Assembly (NCBI RefSeq): GCF_035917275.1
Contig: NZ_CP108508.1
Location: 4,216,001 to 4,280,000, forward strand
DNA length: 64,000 nucleotides
Direction: 5' to 3'
Source: Streptomyces sp. NBC_01237
Lineage (GTDB): Bacteria > Actinomycetota > Actinomycetes > Streptomycetales > Streptomycetaceae
Part shown: positions 37,381 through 44,938 of the stretch, in pieces
Layout: every line of letters starts with the position of its first letter
Numbering within the stretch: the stretch's first letter is position 1
Program-made: the position numbers and the translations under genes
Notes under the pieces: model-generated
What the model saw: the letters and a program-made list of their open reading frames with translations, nothing else
What the model was told of the DNA's origin: nothing
Databases searched by the model: none

Positions 37381-37815
37381 TCACACGGAGATCAGCTTCT
37401 TCCTGTGGGAAATCGCATGAGCGATCCGGAACAGAGCAAGGGCTAGAGCGCTGACGGCGAGGACAGCGAGAAAGACGATCGTGGGGTTCACCCACGCGGG
37501 CACGAGACTGATGTGCTCGTTGCATGCGTTGGCCAACGGGAAGAAGGACTTGCCGTCCGCCCCCGTGCGGTCACGCCATGCCTGGTCGTAGTTGGTGTGA
37601 TGGGTAAGTTCGCAGGTTTCCCGATCGTCCAGCCCTCCTGCGAAGACGCCGACCCCCCACACCACGGCCATGAAGCCGCAGGCGGCCCCGGCGACACCGA
37701 CGAGCGCAATAGGCTGCGCGTCCCATGGAGCTCTAACGCCGCGACGCAGCTTCAACAGCCCTGCTAGCAGGACTGCCAGGACCAGGACGAGAACTGCGAA
37801 AATGAGGTTTAACAT
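37381..37815 (-). CDS. Small membrane protein carried inside the IS element
   Basis: 144 aa from ATG 37815 (MLNLIFAVLVLVLAVLLAGL). Three membrane helices: residues 2-22, about 40-62 (LVGVAGAACGFMAVVWGVGV) and about 112-133 (PTIVFLAVLAVSALALALF); an extracytoplasmic-looking loop between the last two has three Cys (ETCELTHH, ANACNEH). The start lies 4 bp from the inner left end of the IS, so its own promoter may have been replaced. No family recognised. It is either a passenger or part of an older insertion. Confidence 0.65.
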   Translation of the reverse strand: MLNLIFAVLVLVLAVLLAGLLKLRRGVRAPWDAQPIALVGVAGAACGFMAVVWGVGVFAGGLDDRETCELTHHTNYDQAWRDRTGADGKSFFPLANACNEHISLVPAWVNPTIVFLAVLAVSALALALFRIAHAISHRKKLISV

Positions 37816-37940
37816 GCAGTTTCGCGCTTTCATGAAGCAGGCTGTCCGATGGGTGGCCAAGTAAGCAGAAGTGCCTCTGACCAGCAAGAATGAGGATTGT
37901 CGAGGTCCTTGTTCCTGCCATCGCCGGAGGCACTTCCCAG

Positions 37941-39317
37941 GTGAAGCACTCTATCGGGTCCTATCCCCGTGTCCGCGTCCAGGACGACGGCCGCCGGGTC
38001 GTCTCCCAGGCCGGGTCGGTCCTGCTCGCCGAAACGGCCCGCAAGACCGGTCTTGACCAGGTCATATCGGCAGCTCTGGCGCCGTGGCGCAAACCGCGGG
38101 CCGTCCACGATCCCGGCAAGGCCCTCCTGGATGTCGCCCTGGCGGTCGCACTGGGCGGGGACTGCCTCGCGGATGTCGCCGTGCTGCGGGCCGAACCGGC
38201 CGTCTTCGGTCCGGTCGCCTCCGACCCGACCGTCTCCCGCCTGATCGACACCCTCGCTGCCTCCGGCGGGAAAGCTTTGCAGGCGATCCGGTCCGCACGC
38301 TCCGAAGTCCGTGACCGCGTCTGGTCGTTGGCCGGTGAGAATGCCCCGGGCGCTGATGGCCAGGTCGTCGTCGATCTTGACGGCGTCCTCGTGATCGCGC
38401 ACTCCGACAAGGAGGACGCGGCCGCGACCTGGAAGAAGACCTACGGCCACCATCCGCTGACGGCCTTCGTCGACCACGGCCCGGGCGGAACCGGCGAGCC
38501 GGTCGCCGCCCTCCTCAGGCCGGGAAACGCGGGTTCCAACACAGCAGCCGACCACATCACCACAGCCCAGCTCGCACTGGCCCAGCTGCCCAAGCGCTAC
38601 CGGCGAGGCCGGCAGACGCTGATCCGCACGGACTCCGCGGGCGGCACCCACGACTTCGTGTCCTGGCTCACCAGGCGAGGACGATGGCTGTCCTACTCGG
38701 TCGGCATGACGGTCACCGAAGCGATCCACGAACACGTGCTGAAAGTCCCCGCCTCGGCCTGGACGGCGGCCGTCGAGACCGATGGTGAGGTCCGTGACGG
38801 GGCCTGGGTCGCCGAGCTCACCGGCAAGCTGCTGGACGGCTGGCCCGCGGGCATGCGACTGGTCGTCCGGAAGGAGCGGCCCCACCCCGGCGCCCAGTTG
38901 AGGATCACGGACGCGGACGGCATGCGGATCACGTGCTTCGCGACCAACACCGCTGGCCGGCCGGTCGCCGAACTCGAGCTCCGTCACCGGCTACGGGCCC
39001 GGGCGGAGGACCGGATCCGGGCCGCCCGGGCCACCGGCCTGCGCAACCTGCCCCTCCACACCACAGCGCAGAACAAGGTCTGGCTCGAGATCGTCCAGAT
39101 CGCCCTCGACCTGCTGGCCTGGATGCCCATGCTCGCGCTCACCGGCAAAGCCAGGCTCTGGGAGCCCCGCCGCCTGCGGCTCCGCCTGTTCACCGCGGCC
39201 GGACAACTCGTCACCACCGGCCGCCAGCGGATCCTCCGCCTGGCCCGGCACTGGCCCTGGACCGGCCACATCACCGCCGCACTCGAACGGCTCGCACTCC
39301 TGCCGAACCCCGGCTGA
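37941..39317 (+). CDS. IS1380-family transposase
   Basis: 458 aa from GTG 37941 (MKHSIGSYPRVRVQDD) with GGAGG 10 nt upstream; the in-frame ATG at 37890 is less likely. DDE residues: Asp in VVVDLDGVLV, Asp in LIRTDSAGGTHDF, Glu in RAEDRIRAARATGLRNLP. C-terminal basic region (ARLWEPRRLRLRLF). Full length, probably active. Confidence 0.93.
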   Translation: MKHSIGSYPRVRVQDDGRRVVSQAGSVLLAETARKTGLDQVISAALAPWRKPRAVHDPGKALLDVALAVALGGDCLADVAVLRAEPAVFGPVASDPTVSRLIDTLAASGGKALQAIRSARSEVRDRVWSLAGENAPGADGQVVVDLDGVLVIAHSDKEDAAATWKKTYGHHPLTAFVDHGPGGTGEPVAALLRPGNAGSNTAADHITTAQLALAQLPKRYRRGRQTLIRTDSAGGTHDFVSWLTRRGRWLSYSVGMTVTEAIHEHVLKVPASAWTAAVETDGEVRDGAWVAELTGKLLDGWPAGMRLVVRKERPHPGAQLRITDADGMRITCFATNTAGRPVAELELRHRLRARAEDRIRAARATGLRNLPLHTTAQNKVWLEIVQIALDLLAWMPMLALTGKARLWEPRRLRLRLFTAAGQLVTTGRQRILRLARHWPWTGHITAALERLALLPNPG

Positions 39318-39476
39318 ACAGCGGACACCCATCCCTACGACAGCCCTTCACCACCCGGAACAGTGGAACCCGGCGCCACCCCGAGACGACACTCGGGCCC
39401 TCGGCCTGCCCACCCTCAGCTCACGGCACGAAAACGGGCCACCGACTCCGTCGGCGGCCCGTCACGAAACTTCGAG

Positions 39477-39707
39477 GTTAAGGGCACGACGTCCGACGGT
39501 AGCCAGATCATCCTGACGCGGGCCGAGGTCGAATGGCAGCGCAAGTTCGAGCCGGACAACGCCCTTGTGATCGTCCATTCCATCGGGCTGGACCGCACCG
39601 CTGATCCTGTGATCGCAACCGGTGGAGTCCTTCACTGCACCTCGCCGTGGACCATTGAGGAGGAGACCTTGACCGTCATCTCCTACATCCACCGAACCGG
39701 TCTGTGA
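39477..39707 (+). pseudogene. DUF3883 3' part of the interrupted gene
   Basis: Continues the frame of 36317-37221 across the insertion after one TTAA: EVKGTTSDGSQIILTRAEVE, then NALVIVHSIGLDR, the strand Glu-Val-Lys being the nuclease-like core of DUF3883 (E-x-K). It ends ISYIHRTGL with a proper stop. The piece has no start of its own. Confidence 0.85.
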
Positions 39708-39869
39708 TGCAGTCGGCGAGCGCGCGACTTTCTGGCGCAGTCGGTACAGCGCCGAAGTACCGCAACCACATCAACCATCGCCACACCGCAGTGAGCCACC
39801 GTAGCCGTTGTTCGGCCCGTATGGCCGTCAATAGCCGCGCTGCATAGAGCTACGGATTAGAAGGACCCC

Positions 39870-39887
39870 GTGCCCGATCCGTGCCCG
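39870..39887. promoter_or_regulatory. Arm-type integrase site in attR
   Basis: GTGCCCGATCCGTGCCCG differs from the attL arm site by one base. It starts 127 bp before the core. Confidence 0.75.
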
Positions 39888-39996
39888 GCGAGGCGGTGAA
39901 TCACGGTCAACCACAGGTGCCGAGGTCAGCCCCTGGGTTCGCCATAGCGCCCATCTCCGCAGGTCAGCGGCGCGGGACGGGCCAGGGAGGCGTTGA

Positions 39997-40040
39997 TTCC
40001 CAAGCTCAGAGCGCGAGTTCGATTCTCGTCACCCGCTCCA
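39997..40040 (+). other. attR core (copy of tRNA-Gly 3' end)
   Basis: Identical to 24301-24344 over 44 bp. It closes the AICE. The 5' half of the tRNA is absent, so it is not a gene. Confidence 0.92.
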
Positions 40041-40188
40041 TGATGAAGGCCCTGGGTCGATGACCTGGGGCCTGTTTGCTGCCCGGACCACCGCACCTTG
40101 AGCGGTAGGAACGGAAACTTGCGAGCAGCCCAAGCCTGTCGGTCGAACGGTGTGCCACGCAGTACGGCTCCCCTCTCCCGAACTGCGA

Positions 40189-40503
40189 TCAAGTGGGGCG
40201 TTTCCGAAGCTGAGAGAGGACCTGCGAGACCGGCAAGTCGTACTGGTCCTTGTCCTGTTCCCAGAACGAAAGGGCCCGAGCCGTGGCCTCGGCCATGTCG
40301 GCGGGCAGGTCGGCCGCCCGGAGGGTATCGGCGACCTCTTCCATCTCGGGCGCCCAGCGCCAGGCCCTGGCTGCCACGCTCGGCAGATACTCGGGATCGG
40401 AGAGGATCGTGGAGATCATGACCTCGGCTTCGGCTGTGAGCTGATCACCGACTCCATGGGCGTCGGCGAGCGCATGACCGGCTGTCCAGTGGTTGTCGAT
40501 CAT
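40189..40503 (-). CDS. Small hypothetical protein, possibly the end of a longer gene
   Basis: 104 aa from ATG 40503 (MIDNHWTAGHALADAHGVGD), helical, acidic: MISTILSDPEYLPSVAARAW, then LSFWEQDKDQYDLPVSQVLS. The frame is open upstream to 40851, where an ATG overlaps the phosphatase stop (ATGA), but residues there look non-natural. A neighbouring frame reads like protein (DGDNALVQLHRVADS), so a frameshift may have split a 220-aa gene. Function unknown. Confidence 0.55.
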   Translation of the reverse strand: MIDNHWTAGHALADAHGVGDQLTAEAEVMISTILSDPEYLPSVAARAWRWAPEMEEVADTLRAADLPADMAEATARALSFWEQDKDQYDLPVSQVLSQLRKRPT

Positions 40504-40847
40504 GAATGTCCGCCCGTATGGAGCCGTGGCGTGTCCGGTTACCGGGCCCGTGTGACTCGCCCGGCCCGGTGCTGTCGGCCACCCGGTGGAGCTGCACGAG
40601 GGCGTTGTCGCCATCACGGTTGATGGTGCCCGACCCCAGGGCTCACCGAGCAGGAAGCTCTCGACGCTGCCGCTGGCCGGCTTTCGGCTTTCCTTGAGGG
40701 CGCCGACGCTGTCACGCCCGCGGTCCCGAATGCCATGGCCGGAGCCGTGCCACAGAGAGTAGCGGCAGCCGACGTTTTCCAGCTGCGGATGGCTGTGGCA
40801 CGGGTAACGGCGCGTGAGGTCCGCGCCTATCAGGAGCCGGCGTTCCG

Positions 40848-42587
40848 TCATAGCTCCGTCCGGGTGACGCGGACGGCGAGTACCGCCACGTCGTCCCGTT
40901 GTGGGATGTCCGCCAGGTCCTCGGAGAGGGCTTCCAGGAGGAGGGGCAGGGGTCTGTCACCGTGGCGGGCGAGCACGGCAGTCGCGCGGGCGGTGCCGAC
41001 GTCGATGTCCGCGTCGCGGCGTTCGACCAGGCCGTCGGTGTAGAGGAGGAGCACGCTGCCCGGCGGGAGGTCGCGCGTGTGGTCGTGGCGGGGCGGGTCG
41101 TCCTCCGACGTGCCGAGGAGGAGCAGATCGTGGTCGCCCAGGGACAAGACGCCCTCTTCCGGGGTGTGCAGCAGCGGCGGCGGGTGTCCGGCGTTGGACC
41201 ACGTCAGCCGCCACCGACCGTCGTCGAGGTCGAGGCGGGCGTGGACCGCTGTGGCACCCAGACCCAGGGGCAGGGTGCCGATGGCCCGGTCGATCGCGTC
41301 GAGGGCGGCGGAGGGAGAGTGGGTCGGGTCGTCGAGGCTCGCCTGTCGGAGCATGCTGCGGATCTGGCCCATCACTGTGGCGGCCTGGACGTCGTGCCCG
41401 ATGACATCGCCGATCGAGACCATCAGGGCGGGCCGGATCGCGGGCGGCACCGTCGGCAGCGGATACGCGTCGTACCAGTCGCCGCCGACCATGTCCTGGT
41501 CGGCGGCCGGCAGGTACAGGGCCGCCATGTCCAGGCCCGGCACGTCCGGCAGCTCGGTGAGCATCGCTGCCTGCAGCTGCTCCGCGGTGCTCAGCCGGTT
41601 GGCCACGAAACGGGTGCGCTCCACCGCCTGGCTCACGTACCCCGCGACCGTGGTGAGGACGGCCTCCTCCGTCGGCGCCAGCACATGGGGGCTGGACCAG
41701 CACCACGTCAGGACACCGCGCCGGTCCGGCAGCGGAACGCACATCACGGACTCGAGACCCAGCGAGTCGTACCCGGCGACGGCTTCGGGCCCGAAGCCGC
41801 GCAGGAGCGTGGGGCGGTCCGGTACGAAGACGGCGCGTTGCTCGCGCATGGCCAGGGCGCTGGGGAAGGAGGCGTCCCACTCCAGATGGTCGATGGCGCT
41901 CTCCACCGGCCGTACGTCCTCCGCGTCGATCACGCGCCACAGCTTTCCGCCGTCCGCCAGGAGCAGGCCCACGAACGTGGGCTCGGCCGGCCCCTGGAAC
42001 AGGTGGCGCAGGCGCCGGGTCAGATCCGTGAGATCGCGGGCGTGGGCGAGCTCGATGGCCGCGCGCAGAAGGAGGCCGGCGTGGTCGCGGTCCCGCTGGA
42101 TCAGCTCCGAGGCGATCCTCAGCCTCAGCTCCATCGAGCACGCCGCGGTCAGATCCTCAAGGTCGCGCAGCTCGTCCGCCGTCCACTCGCGAGGCTCGTG
42201 ATCGATAGCGCAGAGCGATCCGAGGACACGCCCGTCCGCGTCGGTGAGCGGCATACCGGCGTACGCGACCACCTGGAGATCGGGGATGGCGAGGCTGTCG
42301 CAGGTGCGGGGAGACGACCGGGTGTCGCTGAGGATCAGCGGCTTGCCGTCCGCGACGACGTGCTGGCAGAAGGAGTGGCTCAAGGGGGTTTCGCGCCGGG
42401 CCGCCCAGATCCCGGACAACCCAACCATCCCGGGAAACACCTGCCGGTCGGCCTCCAGCAGCGAGACCAGGGACACCGGAACGCGCAGAACGCGCGTGAC
42501 CAACCGGGCGAAGCGGTCCATGCCGGGGTCGGCTGCCGCGGTCAGCCCCGCCAGCCGCAGCGCCTCCAGCCTTCCGGAGTCCTTCAT
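40848..42587 (-). CDS. GAF-domain SpoIIE-type PP2C serine phosphatase
   Basis: 579 aa. A first GAF domain spans about 20-160 (PVSLVSLLEADRQVFPGMVG, SHSFCQHVV), a second about 180-335 (with AVAGYDSLGLESVMCVPLPD), then the PP2C/SpoIIE domain: DMAALYLPAADQDMVGGDWY (metal-binding Asp), VSIGDVIGHDVQAATVMGQI, TWSNAGHPPPLLH, LLYTDGLVERRD. Such enzymes dephosphorylate anti-anti-sigma factors in response to redox or small-molecule signals. No anti-sigma or anti-anti-sigma gene is adjacent. It lies between two att cores. Confidence 0.93.
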   Translation of the reverse strand: MKDSGRLEALRLAGLTAAADPGMDRFARLVTRVLRVPVSLVSLLEADRQVFPGMVGLSGIWAARRETPLSHSFCQHVVADGKPLILSDTRSSPRTCDSLAIPDLQVVAYAGMPLTDADGRVLGSLCAIDHEPREWTADELRDLEDLTAACSMELRLRIASELIQRDRDHAGLLLRAAIELAHARDLTDLTRRLRHLFQGPAEPTFVGLLLADGGKLWRVIDAEDVRPVESAIDHLEWDASFPSALAMREQRAVFVPDRPTLLRGFGPEAVAGYDSLGLESVMCVPLPDRRGVLTWCWSSPHVLAPTEEAVLTTVAGYVSQAVERTRFVANRLSTAEQLQAAMLTELPDVPGLDMAALYLPAADQDMVGGDWYDAYPLPTVPPAIRPALMVSIGDVIGHDVQAATVMGQIRSMLRQASLDDPTHSPSAALDAIDRAIGTLPLGLGATAVHARLDLDDGRWRLTWSNAGHPPPLLHTPEEGVLSLGDHDLLLLGTSEDDPPRHDHTRDLPPGSVLLLYTDGLVERRDADIDVGTARATAVLARHGDRPLPLLLEALSEDLADIPQRDDVAVLAVRVTRTEL

Positions 42588-42716
42588 CCTGCGGCCTCCG
42601 TCGACCTGGCGGGGGAAGGTGTGACCTCTGTCGAGCGCATTATCTGAATATAAGAGGAAAAAATCATGATGTCCCAGCTAGGGCCTGCCTTGTGGATCAA
42701 GCTCTAGATTGCCTGC

Positions 42717-43020
42717 ATGACATCGGACGCGACGCCTGCCGAGGCTGGCGTCGCGACCCCACCGGCCCCGCCGAAAGAGTCGTCGCGGGGCCGGGCGCAC
42801 CCGCCGTCTCACCGACGACTACACGTCCGGCGAGCGAGTGGAGATCCTCCACGATCCCGCCCCAGATTGGGACACGGCCCAGATCGGCCGCCGCACCACG
42901 GGAACTCTGGTCTTCGCCGGCTGTGTCTGCCTGCTGTCCCTCGTCATGGCCGCAGCCCTGGTCGCCATCGGTCTGGCGGGGCCGCTCGCCGCTCTGGACG
43001 TCATCTCCCTTGGCCTGTAG
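42717..43020 (+). pseudogene. Small single-helix membrane protein, apparently frameshifted
   Basis: ATG at 42717 gives MTSDATPAEAGVATPPAPPK, then the protein-like reading moves to another frame (RRLTDDYTSGERVEILHDPA) that ends at 43020 with one membrane helix (LVFAGCVCLLSLVMAAALVA). A single base change of length near 42785-42800 would join them. Alternatively translation starts at GTG 42838 (60 aa). Confidence 0.45.
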
Positions 43021-43228
43021 GGGGCCCGCGTGAGGAGCGGCGATCTCAACAGGGCCGCCGGACGTCGATCGGGCGGCCTGAGGCCTCTCGATTGGCTCAG
43101 GCCGACTCGCGGGGTCCGACATGATCCAACTCCGCGGCACACAGTCCACATCCATCCGGCTCTGACTCTGACCCGCCGGACCACCACCGAGCACACCCCC
43201 TGCCAGGGTCCGCCGCACCGCTGCCATG

Positions 43229-43246
43229 GTGCCCCATCCGTGCCCA
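43229..43246. promoter_or_regulatory. Arm-type integrase site (second attR)
   Basis: GTGCCCCATCCGTGCCCA, identical to the site at 44576-44593 and differing at a few positions from those at 24407 and 39870. It starts 125 bp before the aligned core. Confidence 0.7.
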
Positions 43247-43355
43247 GCAGAGCGGACAACAGCGGTCATGTACGGTTTCCGGAACGCATAGCCATACACC
43301 TCGCCCGACGGGAAAGCACAGGTCAGATCCCATCAGGTAGCCCAGGCACCGTTGA

Positions 43356-43397
43356 CCCAAGCTCAGAGCGCGAGTTCGATTCTCGTCACCCGTTCCA
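43356..43397 (+). other. att core copy 3
   Basis: Matches the tRNA 3' end from CCCAAGCT onward with one change (CGTTCCA for CGCTCCA). The two preceding bases differ. A hairpin (GCCCCAGGCC/GGCCCGGGGC) follows. Confidence 0.88.
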
Positions 43398-43494
43398 CAT
43401 GAAAGCCCCAGGCCAGTGGCCCGGGGCTTCTTTGTTCGGGTCACCTTGGATGCGTCCGGTCGGCTTCGGTGGCCTCTCCCTGGATAATCGACGT

Positions 43495-43842
43495 ATGGCA
43501 TCACAGCCCAGTCTTTCTGATCTCCGCCGTGCCAAGTTCGCCCGGCGAACGCCCGCAGCGCTCTCCGAGCTTGTCGGCCCCGAGCACGGCACGGTGCGCC
43601 TGCCACTTCACCTGGCATGGTCGGGGCTGACCATGTTCGACCTCGACCAGCCACGGCTACGGATGAGCTATTACCGCATCGTGTTGGCCGAGGGCCAGCA
43701 CAACGACCTGGTCCGGTACCTCAACCGCGGCGTCCTCGTCAGCTTGTGGCCCACACTGCGCACACTGATCAGCCGTGATGTCCGTGAAGTCTGGGAGCAC
43801 TCCTTCGACGAGCTGGCCAACAGCGCCCAGGCTGCTGCGTGA
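43495..43842 (+). CDS. Putative antitoxin partner of the AbiEii-type protein
   Basis: 115 aa from ATG 43495 (MASQPSLSDLRRAKFARRTP). Basic N-terminus, then PLHLAWSGLTMFDLDQPRLR and YYRIVLAEGQHNDLVRYLNR. The end overlaps the next gene's GTG start (GTGA). Its place in front of an AbiEii nucleotidyltransferase is the normal place of the antitoxin, but no AbiEi-type HTH is obvious; the N-terminal part may be the missing DNA-binding piece. Named from context. Confidence 0.65.
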   Translation: MASQPSLSDLRRAKFARRTPAALSELVGPEHGTVRLPLHLAWSGLTMFDLDQPRLRMSYYRIVLAEGQHNDLVRYLNRGVLVSLWPTLRTLISRDVREVWEHSFDELANSAQAAA

Positions 43843-44510
43843 ACCTCACCGACCTGCACCGTCGCCTGCTGGCTGATGTACTCACCGTGGGCGGTGCCTA
43901 CCCTCTGGCGCTTACCGGCGGCTACGCAGTTCAGGCACACGGCCTGGTCGACCGGCTCAGCCAGGACCTCGACGTAGCGACCGAGAACCCCGATCGCATG
44001 GAGGACATCGCTGCTGCCGTGCGCGTCGGCCTGGAACAACACGGGTGGCAGGTCAGCGCTCGGGAAACAGACCCGCTCTCCGCACGCCTGATCGTCACCG
44101 ATCCCGTCAGTCACGAAAAATGCGAAGTCGACATCCTCAAGGAAGCGCTCTGGCGACCGCCCGTACACACCGACCACGGATTGGTGCTGTCCCTCGAAGA
44201 TGTCGTCGGAACCAAAGTCCGCGCACTCTTCGACCGCGGACTCGCCAGGGACCTGATCGACGTACAGGCTGCCGCGAACCGCTGGAGCCATATCGAACTC
44301 GAAGAGCTCGGTCGACGCCACGCCCGCGACTCCTTCGACCTGAGCGAGCTCCAAGCGCGACTGATGGGAGCCGACTGGATCGACGACACGGAATTCGCCG
44401 CCTACGGACTCGACGAACAAGCGATCACCGGGCTGCGCCAGTGGGCGCAGGCATGGGCCACCGACATCGGCGAACGGCTCCAAGAGCTGGAGACTCCGCA
44501 CGAAGACTGA
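43839..44510 (+). CDS. AbiEii/AbiGii-type nucleotidyltransferase toxin
   Basis: 223 aa, GTG start overlapping the previous stop. The nucleotidyltransferase motif is LALTGGYAVQAHGLVDRLSQ followed by DLDVATE (GG...D-x-D), then a later Asp in KCEVDIL; the family region VLSLEDVVGTKVRALFDRGL follows, then LARDLIDVQAA. AbiEii proteins transfer nucleotides to tRNA or other targets and act in type IV toxin-antitoxin/abortive infection pairs. Confidence 0.88.
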   Translation: MNLTDLHRRLLADVLTVGGAYPLALTGGYAVQAHGLVDRLSQDLDVATENPDRMEDIAAAVRVGLEQHGWQVSARETDPLSARLIVTDPVSHEKCEVDILKEALWRPPVHTDHGLVLSLEDVVGTKVRALFDRGLARDLIDVQAAANRWSHIELEELGRRHARDSFDLSELQARLMGADWIDDTEFAAYGLDEQAITGLRQWAQAWATDIGERLQELETPHED

Positions 44511-44575
44511 TGGCCGCATGGAGGCCGGACGCGCTCAGCACGGTGCACGCCAGGCCATTCGGCCCACGCCCGGCC

Positions 44576-44593
44576 GTGCCCCATCCGTGCCCA
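44576..44593. promoter_or_regulatory. Arm-type integrase site (third attR)
   Basis: Same 18-base pattern as at 43229, 127 bp before the core at 44703, the same distance as in the AICE attR. Confidence 0.72.
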
Positions 44594-44702
44594 GCAGAGC
44601 GGATAACAGCGGTCAGGTACAGCCCCCAGAGACCATGGCAACCTCAGCTTCCTCGCAGAAAAGTACAGGTCAGAGCCGTTCCGAAGACTCAAGCACCGCT
44701 GA

Positions 44703-44746
44703 TTCCCAAGCTCAGAGCGCGAGTTCGATTCTCGTCACCCGCTCCA
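44703..44746 (+). other. att core copy 4
   Basis: Identical to the tRNA 3' end over 44 bp, followed by a terminator-like hairpin. Not a tRNA gene: the 5' half is missing. Confidence 0.9.
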
Positions 44747-44938
44747 TGAAAAAGCCCCAGGCCAACGGCCCGGGGCTTCGTTGTTGTCCAGACCTCTCAT
44801 GGCCCGCATGCCATTCGCGCGCCATGAGTGCCCCTCACGGCGCGTCAGATTGAGGCTTCAGCCACCACTCGTCGCGACAGGTCGGGCCGAGCGCCCCGGC
44901 CGGAGCCCGTGAGCGCGCGATTCGAAGCCTGATTGCCC

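Larger units (their letters stand above)
37222..39477. mobile_element. IS1380-family transposon with duplicated left end and passenger gene
   Basis: Bounded by TTAA on both sides (37218-37221, 39478-39481), consistent with a 4-bp target duplication. The ends are imperfect inverted repeats (CCTCGCGCTTTCATGA and CCTCGAAGTTTCGTGA). At 2.26 kb it is longer than a usual IS1380 element because the left end occurs twice: a diverged copy at 37222-37349 and a second at 37820-37945, with a small membrane-protein gene between them. Confidence 0.85.
24301..40040. mobile_element. AICE integrated in tRNA-Gly(CCC), about 15.7 kb
   Basis: Bounded by identical 44-bp cores. It has the standard AICE order: int, xis, rep, Spd transfer genes, TraB-type FtsK translocase, SCO3933-type regulator and GntR regulator. 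Such elements (pSAM2, SLP1) excise, replicate by rolling circle and transfer double-stranded DNA through one hexameric translocase. Differences here are a C5 methyltransferase in the rep-spd segment, and a low-GC cargo with a nuclease-like cluster carrying an IS insertion. All essential genes look intact. Confidence 0.93.
39708..40188. other. Intergenic attR region of the AICE
   Basis: No gene. Contains the arm-type site (39870-39887), a CAGGTCAG element (39960), the 44-bp core (39997-40040) and a hairpin directly after the core (about 40045-40075) like that after the tRNA. Confidence 0.8.
40041..43397. mobile_element. Integrase-less att-flanked segment with phosphatase (CIME-like)
   Basis: About 3.36 kb between two att cores (39997 and 43356), with attR-type arms at its right end (43229) but no integrase. 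It contains the GAF/SpoIIE phosphatase and small genes. It has the expected structure of a decayed element or a cis-mobilisable element that the resident integrase could act on. Inferred only from the repeats. Confidence 0.5.
43021..43494. other. Intergenic region with second attR-type site
   Basis: No gene. Holds the arm site 43229-43246, CAGGTCAG at 43319, the core at 43356-43397 and the hairpin directly after it, then the promoter of the toxin-antitoxin pair. Confidence 0.75.
43398..44746. mobile_element. 1.35-kb att-flanked AbiEii toxin-antitoxin cassette (CIME-like)
   Basis: Only two overlapping genes lie between att core copies 3 and 4, with an arm-type site (44576) ahead of the right core. 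No integrase or other gene. It is either the last remains of an element kept by addiction, or a minimal cassette mobilised in trans. Confidence 0.5.
44511..44938. other. Intergenic region with third attR-type site
   Basis: Contains arm site 44576-44593, CAGGTCAG at 44666, core 44703-44746 and the hairpin after it (about 44753-44777). The arms resemble those before copy 3 over about 45 bp. No gene. Confidence 0.75.

Noticed and set aside
43356..43397. Apparent additional tRNA-Gly genes at 39997, 43356, 44703 and 53992
   Set aside because: Each copy contains only the anticodon-loop-to-CCA half. No acceptor 5' strand or D-arm precedes it, so they are att cores and not tRNA genes.
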